The notes under the pieces are model-generated. The model did no database searches. It saw nothing but the letters and a program-made list of their open reading frames with translations, and was not told where the DNA came from. Positions 43,705 through 48,600 of a stretch of DNA of 48,600 nt are shown here, piece after piece. Position numbers and translations under genes: made by a program. Numbering within the stretch: the first letter of the stretch is position 1; each line of letters starts with the position of its first letter. This DNA is from CAZFDE01 sp964517795 (GTDB taxonomy: Bacteria; Planctomycetota; Phycisphaerae; Sedimentisphaerales; Anaerobacaceae): the NCBI GenBank assembly GCA_964517795.1, contig CAZFDE010000013.1:1-48600 (forward strand). The letters are read 5' to 3'.

Positions 43705-45780
43705 CTATTGTTCGGTGATGTCCACATGCGTGCCGATCATCCGGATCGGGTTGCCCTGAACATCGCGTTCGACGACCTTGCCGCGACTGAGAATCTTTCG
43801 CCACTGGCCGTCTTTGGTGCGCATGCGAAATGCCTCTTCGAACGAACCGCTTTTTTGCTCGATATGCGCGTGGATCTTGTCCTCGGTCTGCTGGCGCTCA
43901 TCCGGATGCAGCAGCGCGGCCCACATCTCGTAACTCGAGGGCAGTTCGTTCGGTTCGTAGCCGAGCATCGTGTACCATTTATTGCTGAAATAGACCTGGC
44001 CGGTCTTGATATTCCAGTCCCACAACCCCACGTTCGATGCTTCCAGCGCCAGTTCGAGGCGTTCCTTATTCGTCTGCACCTCGTTTTGAGCCAGGATCCG
44101 GTCGGTGATGTCGCGCACACTGGCGCGAAATCCCTGAGACACATTTTTGTCATCGTAAATCGTCTGCCAGGAGATCTCGGCCCAGATCACCGTGTCGTCT
44201 TTTTTGATCAATCGAAACTGTACTTCGTTACCGGGGGTTCCGCGCAAGGCGGCGTTTAAGGCACGCTTCATCCGCGATTTATCGTCCTCGTAAATAATCT
44301 GAAGCGGGAAATCTTTCATCTTTCGCAATTCGGAAACGGTATAGCCGCAGACCCGTTCGCAGGCGGGGTTCGTCCAGAGCAACTGGCCGGTCGGACTCAT
44401 CCATATCTCCCAGAAATAGGTATAATCGGCAATCGCCTTAAAACACTGCTCACTCATCCGCAACTGCAGCTCGGTCCGTTTGTGGCCGGTGATATTATGG
44501 CTGATCCCGATCAGGCCGGTAATCTTTCCGTCGGGATCACGTAAAGCAATCTTATTGGACAACAGCCAGCCCCGATTGCCGTTTTCATCGATGAAATGTT
44601 CCTGGTGGTCCAGCAGCGGTATCCCGGTTTGAAAGACTTTCTGCTCGTCGGCGTAATATTGACGTGCCAGTTCCGGCGCCAGGAAATCCATATCGGTCTT
44701 GCCCAGAACCTGATCTTCGCGATCGACCCGGAACAGACGCAGCATCGCCCGGTTCACCACCGTAAAGCGGCTTTCGGTATCCTTGAAATAAATGTATTCC
44801 GGGATATGGTCGATCAGCGTTCGCAGCGTATTTTTTTCATGCAGCAGGGCCTCCTCGGTGTGTTGATGGTCCAGCACCTCATGCTGGAGCTGTCGGGTGC
44901 GGATCCGGACCATTCGGCGCAGCATCATCGACCACAGCAGGACGATCGCAATCAGCAGCAATACGGATATGCCGGCCAGCACGATATACCGAAACAAGGG
45001 TTCCAACAGAACCTGTTTGGGCTGGTAAGGCCCGATCCACTTCTCGTACAGCCGGTCATATTCTTCGGTTTGCTTAACGCGGTCAAGCCCCTTCTGGAAC
45101 TGATCCAGCAGCGCTTCGTTGCCCGGCATCACAGCATAACAATAGTGACGTTTACGGACGAGCGACGAGGCCGTTATATTTTCTAACTGTAATTTTTCGA
45201 TCCAGTATAAACCGCTGATATAATTCATCAGCGCGCAATCGTATTCATCGTTTTGACTGAGCATGTATAAAGCAATATTTTGGCGGTACATCACACGCAG
45301 TTTTTCTGTGATTTTTATGGTGTTGAGCCGTTCGGTGACCAAATCGCCTTCGACAGCAATGATGGCTTTGTCCTGGAGATCATTGAACCGCTTGATATCC
45401 GGCGCACCTTTTCGGATGAACGCCGCTGTCCAGATATCGGTATGCGGCTGCGACAGCCGGAAGATCTGGTCGCGCGAGGGGGTATAGATCATCCCCTGTA
45501 GAATATCAATTTCTCCGTCGATGAATTTGTCCTGAATCTCGCGCCATGTGCCATGGTAGAATTTGACCGGGATATTCACTTCACGCGCGATGGCGCGGGT
45601 CAGATCCACATTAAAACCGCAGGGCTCGCCTTTTTCATTGGCGTAGTCGTAAGGCGGATAGTCGTAATTGCCGCCGACTACAATGACGGGTGTATTGACA
45701 TCGTTCGGGGCTTCGGCACCCATTACGGGGCTTGCCCATCCTGAGATAAGCAAACAGCAAATTGCGCAAAAAGTTCGCAT
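43705..45780 (-). CDS. Periplasmic-binding/PAS sensor without an output domain
   Basis: 691 residues. Signal peptide (1-22), a type 3 solute-binding domain (about 30-255: YDYANEKGEPCGFNVDLTRAIA, WREIQDKFIDGEIDILQGM in parts), a membrane helix (about 262-288), a short coiled linker, then three PAS/PAC units (about 320-430, 440-560, 570-690). Each ends in a PAC-type motif (LIGISHNITGHKR, FRASVRDITDRI, MIGTHVDITEQ). The protein stops at DITEQ. No histidine kinase, GGDEF, EAL or methyl-accepting region follows, and the next gene starts 9 bases on. Ligand probably an amino acid or similar small molecule. Confidence 0.85.
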   Translation of the reverse strand: MRTFCAICCLLISGWASPVMGAEAPNDVNTPVIVVGGNYDYPPYDYANEKGEPCGFNVDLTRAIAREVNIPVKFYHGTWREIQDKFIDGEIDILQGMIYTPSRDQIFRLSQPHTDIWTAAFIRKGAPDIKRFNDLQDKAIIAVEGDLVTERLNTIKITEKLRVMYRQNIALYMLSQNDEYDCALMNYISGLYWIEKLQLENITASSLVRKRHYCYAVMPGNEALLDQFQKGLDRVKQTEEYDRLYEKWIGPYQPKQVLLEPLFRYIVLAGISVLLLIAIVLLWSMMLRRMVRIRTRQLQHEVLDHQHTEEALLHEKNTLRTLIDHIPEYIYFKDTESRFTVVNRAMLRLFRVDREDQVLGKTDMDFLAPELARQYYADEQKVFQTGIPLLDHQEHFIDENGNRGWLLSNKIALRDPDGKITGLIGISHNITGHKRTELQLRMSEQCFKAIADYTYFWEIWMSPTGQLLWTNPACERVCGYTVSELRKMKDFPLQIIYEDDKSRMKRALNAALRGTPGNEVQFRLIKKDDTVIWAEISWQTIYDDKNVSQGFRASVRDITDRILAQNEVQTNKERLELALEASNVGLWDWNIKTGQVYFSNKWYTMLGYEPNELPSSYEMWAALLHPDERQQTEDKIHAHIEQKSGSFEEAFRMRTKDGQWRKILSRGKVVERDVQGNPIRMIGTHVDITEQ

Positions 45781-46035
45781 CGGTTTTGTACAGTATTGAA
45801 TTATAGCCGTTTTAACAACAAAATTATTTCATCTATGGGTATTTAACGGCCATAACCATTTTAACTATTTTGTCGATCAAGTCAAAAGGGTAAGTCATTA
45901 AAAAAAATTCTAAAATTTCTTTCATTTCCGGCATTTGCCGATATACTTTAAATAGCGGAAGGAATTTGTCGCGTGTTGTCTGAATATCCAGCCGTGTGAT
46001 AATCTTAACTTGCGGGGACCAAACGGATTAAAATC

Positions 46036-46329
46036 ATGGATCCGAAACATGAAATAGCGATTGATCAGCTTGCGGCCGACATGGACTGCCCGAAAGACTT
46101 TCAGTGTCGAAAAACGAATTTCCAAAACCTTTGCGATGCCCGTATCTCCATGGGTGGAACGCTGGTGGACTGTTCGCACGCCCAATGCAGCCTTGACAAT
46201 AACGGCGGATGTCCGTTTCGGGTGAATTATGGACGGGGGCTTTTCTGTACCTGCCCGATTCGAATCTATGTGGCGCGTGTATGGGACAGCCGGCCATATG
46301 CGGATCAGCAATCGTCGCACGAGAATTGA
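46036..46329 (+). CDS. Small cysteine-rich protein
   Basis: 97 residues with nine cysteines: CPKDFQC, LC, DC, QC, GC and FCTC, spaced through residues 18-74. I recall similar short unnamed proteins in Phycisphaerae with a terminal CxCPxRxY pattern (here CTCPIRIYVAR). Metal or iron-sulfur binding is likely. No signal peptide. The overlapping minus-strand frame is less protein-like. Its start lacks a strong ribosome site. Confidence 0.6.
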   Translation: MDPKHEIAIDQLAADMDCPKDFQCRKTNFQNLCDARISMGGTLVDCSHAQCSLDNNGGCPFRVNYGRGLFCTCPIRIYVARVWDSRPYADQQSSHEN

Positions 46330-46384
46330 ACGATGGATTAAATGTTGTTTAGCCGCCCACTTGAATGGCGTATCCATCTGAGAA

Positions 46385-46414
46385 TTGACATACCCGGTCT
46401 TTGCGCAGTACACT
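46385..46414 (+). promoter_or_regulatory. recR promoter, leaderless arrangement
   Basis: TTGACA at 46385-46390, 18-base spacer, TACACT at 46409-46414. The predicted start falls at 46421-46422, on or next to the recR ATG. Confidence 0.55.
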
Positions 46415-46421
46415 GTCCTGC

Positions 46422-47027
46422 ATGAGTCATGTTTATACCGAAACCCTGAACCGCTTGATCGAGCAGTTCGAGATGCTGCCGGGCATCGGCCCGCGCAGCG
46501 CCGAACGGCTGGCCTTTTATATTCTCAAAAGCGATGCCGAGAAGGCTTTGGCCTTAGCCGAGGCGATCAGCGACGTCAAGACAAAGATTAAACGCTGTCA
46601 GGTCTGTTACAATCTGTGCGAAGCGGACATCTGTCCGATCTGCAGCGATCCGAAGCGCGATCAATCGGTCATCTGCGTGGTCGAACAGCCCAAGGATGTC
46701 ATCAGCATGGAGAAAACCGGCGCCTGCAAATGGGTGTACCATGTGCTCGGGGGCCACATCGCGCCGCTGGATGGCGTCGAACCGACGGATCTAACGATCG
46801 AACCGCTGATGGAGCGGCTCAAAAAAGGAACCGTCACCGAACTGATCATGGCAACCAATCCTAATCTCGAAGGCGACGGCACAGCGCTGTATATCAGTTC
46901 ACTGGTGCGAAATATACCCGTCAAGATCACCCGATTAGCCCGCGGGCTGGCTACCGGCAGCACCATCGAATACGCCAGCAGTAAAATGCTGACCGATGCA
47001 ATCCTCGGCCGACAACCCCTCGAATAA
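46422..47027 (+). CDS. recR: Recombination mediator RecR
   Basis: 201 residues; with RecO and RecF it loads RecA on gapped DNA. Helix-hairpin-helix MLPGIGPRSAERLAFYIL (about 18-35), zinc finger CQVCYNLCEADICPIC (Cys59, 62, 66, 71, 74), and a TOPRIM domain (about 82-175) with VVEQPKDV, HVLGGHIAPLDGV and ATNPNLEGDGTALY. There is no Shine-Dalgarno sequence; the promoter places the transcript start at the ATG. Followed 134 bases on by rpoN. Confidence 0.95.
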   Translation: MSHVYTETLNRLIEQFEMLPGIGPRSAERLAFYILKSDAEKALALAEAISDVKTKIKRCQVCYNLCEADICPICSDPKRDQSVICVVEQPKDVISMEKTGACKWVYHVLGGHIAPLDGVEPTDLTIEPLMERLKKGTVTELIMATNPNLEGDGTALYISSLVRNIPVKITRLARGLATGSTIEYASSKMLTDAILGRQPLE

Positions 47028-47161
47028 TGCACTTTGGCGTAAACCTGCTATTGTAAAAAACCGATTTTAATGTATGATAGAAGACGGGCTGCACGAGATA
47101 TGCGACAAAACGATGATGCGACCATGATCGATATTTATCAGTTAAAACAGGAGCGAATGGA

Positions 47162-48600
47162 ATGAAGCTGGAAATGACCGGACAGATGCGAATGGAACAG
47201 CGGATGAAGCTGGCGCCGCGCATGATCCAGTCGATGGAGATCCTCCAGCTTCCGATCATGGCCCTGCAGGAGCGCATCGAGCAGGAACTCAACAGCAATC
47301 CGGTCCTGGAAGTCGATGAGCCTGGCGCAGATCAGGCCCCGACAGACCAGACCGAAGCACCCGCCGGCGAAGGCGACAGCGCCGGGGCACAGACCGAGAC
47401 CGACGATTTTAATCGGGTTGAAACCCTCGACGAACCGTTCAAGGAATACATGAACCAGAACGAACAAGTCCGTTTTCGATATGACACATCCGAGCCCGAT
47501 AAAAAACTCGAAGCGATAAAAAATACCGAAGCGCCGTCCCAATCGCTCAACGATTATCTTTCGGATCAGTGGCGGCTGGTCGATGCCGAGGAACCCGTCA
47601 AAGAGGCCGGCCAGCGGATCATCGATTATATCGATCAGCGGGGATATCTCAGCGTTCAGCTCGAACAGCTCCATACCAAGGAAAGCCCATTTACGACCGA
47701 CCATCTGCGTGAAGCCCTTCAGCGGGTCCAGCAACTCGAACCGCGCGGCGTCGGAGCCCGTGACATCAAAGAATGCCTGCTGATCCAGATCGCCGATTAC
47801 GACGGCGAAATGACGTTTGCTCGCGATGTGGTGGCCGATCACATGGACGATCTGATGGAGAACCGTCTGCCGGAGATCGCCAAAAAGATGGATTGTTCGC
47901 TGGATCAGATCAACGAGGCGATCCGCCAGTTAAGCAAGCTGGATACCTCGCCCGGTCTGCAGATCAGCAGCGAGCGAAACCACCCGATCAGCGCCGATGT
48001 GATCGTCGAGGAAGTCGAGGACGGGCAATTCGCAGTCCGCCTGGCGGATACGCACCTGCCGTCACTGCATATCCGCGACGATTATGTCGATATGTCCGAC
48101 AATACCGAGGTCAACGAAAAAACACGCAAATTCCTCAAGAACAATATCCGCTCGGCCCAGTGGATTATCGAGGCGATCGAACAGCGAAAGAACACGCTGC
48201 TGAAAGTCGCCAAAAGCATCGTCAAGTATCAGCACGATTTCTTTGAAAAAGGTCAGTTTTACCTGCGGCCGCTGCCGATGGCCAAGGTCGCCGATGACGT
48301 GGGTATCCACCTGGCGACAGTCTCCCGCGCCGTGGCGGGCAAATACCTGCGCTGTTTCTGGGGGATCATCCCGATGCGGCAGTTCTTCAGCGGCGGCGTC
48401 GAAGATGCCAGCGGCGAGCAGTACAGTTGGCAGGCGGTCCGCGCCAAGCTTCAGCAGATCATCGACGAAGAGGACAAATCCAAGCCGCTCAGTGACGATA
48501 AGATTCGCGAGAAACTCGCCGAGGCCGGCATCGAGAATATCGCCCGCCGAACCGTCGCCAAGTACCGCCAGCTTATGAATATCCCCTCCGCCCGCCTGCG
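47162..48600 (+). CDS. rpoN: RNA polymerase sigma-54 factor (3' end outside the window)
   Basis: At least 479 residues. Region I (MRMEQRMKLAPRMIQSMEIL, LPIMALQERIEQELNSNP) interacts with activators. An acidic region II follows (about 55-85). The core-binding and DNA-binding parts come next, with helix-turn-helix MAKVADDVGIHLATVSRAV and the RpoN box ARRTVAKYR (461-469). The frame is open to the last base; only a few residues should be missing. CAGGAG stands 8 bases before the ATG. Sigma-54 promoters (-24/-12) must exist elsewhere; I found none convincing in this window. Confidence 0.95.
   Translation, partial: MKLEMTGQMRMEQRMKLAPRMIQSMEILQLPIMALQERIEQELNSNPVLEVDEPGADQAPTDQTEAPAGEGDSAGAQTETDDFNRVETLDEPFKEYMNQNEQVRFRYDTSEPDKKLEAIKNTEAPSQSLNDYLSDQWRLVDAEEPVKEAGQRIIDYIDQRGYLSVQLEQLHTKESPFTTDHLREALQRVQQLEPRGVGARDIKECLLIQIADYDGEMTFARDVVADHMDDLMENRLPEIAKKMDCSLDQINEAIRQLSKLDTSPGLQISSERNHPISADVIVEEVEDGQFAVRLADTHLPSLHIRDDYVDMSDNTEVNEKTRKFLKNNIRSAQWIIEAIEQRKNTLLKVAKSIVKYQHDFFEKGQFYLRPLPMAKVADDVGIHLATVSRAVAGKYLRCFWGIIPMRQFFSGGVEDASGEQYSWQAVRAKLQQIIDEEDKSKPLSDDKIREKLAEAGIENIARRTVAKYRQLMNIPSARL

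Noticed and set aside
45922..46413. 163-residue minus-strand frame over the Cys-rich gene
   Set aside because: No motifs, and it covers the recR promoter; the plus-strand frame has patterned cysteines.

Overview
The window looks like chromosomal DNA of an anaerobic planctomycete of the class Phycisphaerae (Sedimentisphaerales-like). This is inferred from protein style, not from a marker search. The clues are a DUF362 protein ending in a short dockerin/EF-hand tail of the kind common in that class, a PEP-CTERM-like sorting tail of the VPAPAAVLLG type, a DUF1570-type peptidase, a DUF1680 (GH127) glycosidase, and a fermentative redox set (NfnAB plus a group 3b [NiFe] hydrogenase). MurE carries the DNPR motif, so the organism should make meso-diaminopimelate peptidoglycan. 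I saw no rRNA, tRNA or CRISPR array.

Layout. 0.07-7.1 kb: a DUF362 membrane protein, the electron-bifurcating transhydrogenase pair nfnAB, then DUF1015 plus a class V aminotransferase, closed by a clear terminator. 7.1-9.8 kb: a long perfect inverted repeat, rpiB, a solitary phage-type terminase large subunit and a small membrane protein. 9.8-12.3 kb (minus): a degenerate receiver-domain protein followed by groES-groEL. 12.3-14.6 kb: an accessory patch holding four REP-like hairpins, a DUF3592 gene, a RAYT transposase and a DUF5131 (Gp37/Gp68) gene. 14.6-19.1 kb (minus): hydBGDA plus maturation protease, with a perfect TGTGA-N6-TCACA palindrome upstream. 19.3-22 kb: trpS, scpA and a ferritin-like protein. 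22-28.6 kb (minus): a TPR lipoprotein, nitronate monooxygenase, a URO-D family protein, and an MFS transporter with a TrkA-C membrane protein. 28.8-33.6 kb: a gluzincin-type peptidase, then a run of small envelope/stress genes (PRC-barrel, PEP-CTERM-like, YSC84, small lipoprotein, unknown anchored protein, DUF1328) preceded by a strongly initiated 10-codon ORF. 33.6-34.5 kb: an ISKra4-type transposase remnant. 34.6-36.7 kb: a GH127 beta-L-arabinofuranosidase. 36.7-40.7 kb (minus): murE-murF-mraY. 40.9-43.4 kb: a transglutaminase-like protein and a polytopic membrane protein. 43.4-45.8 kb (minus): a periplasmic-binding/PAS sensor with no output domain, then DUF503. 46.0-48.6 kb: a cysteine-rich small protein, recR (apparently leaderless) and rpoN, cut by the window edge just after its RpoN box.

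How it fits together. NfnAB and the group 3b hydrogenase both trade electrons with NADP(H). They would let the cell balance ferredoxin, NADH, NADPH and H2 during fermentation, and the CRP/FNR-like palindrome suggests that the hydrogenase is switched by a global redox or carbon regulator. The mur genes, groESL, trpS, scpA, recR and rpoN are housekeeping. The accessory interest is in the REP/RAYT patch, the lone TerL, the output-less sensor, the degenerate receiver next to groESL, and the envelope gene run. No complete new defence or mobile system is evident. The REP-RAYT module is the most system-like element.
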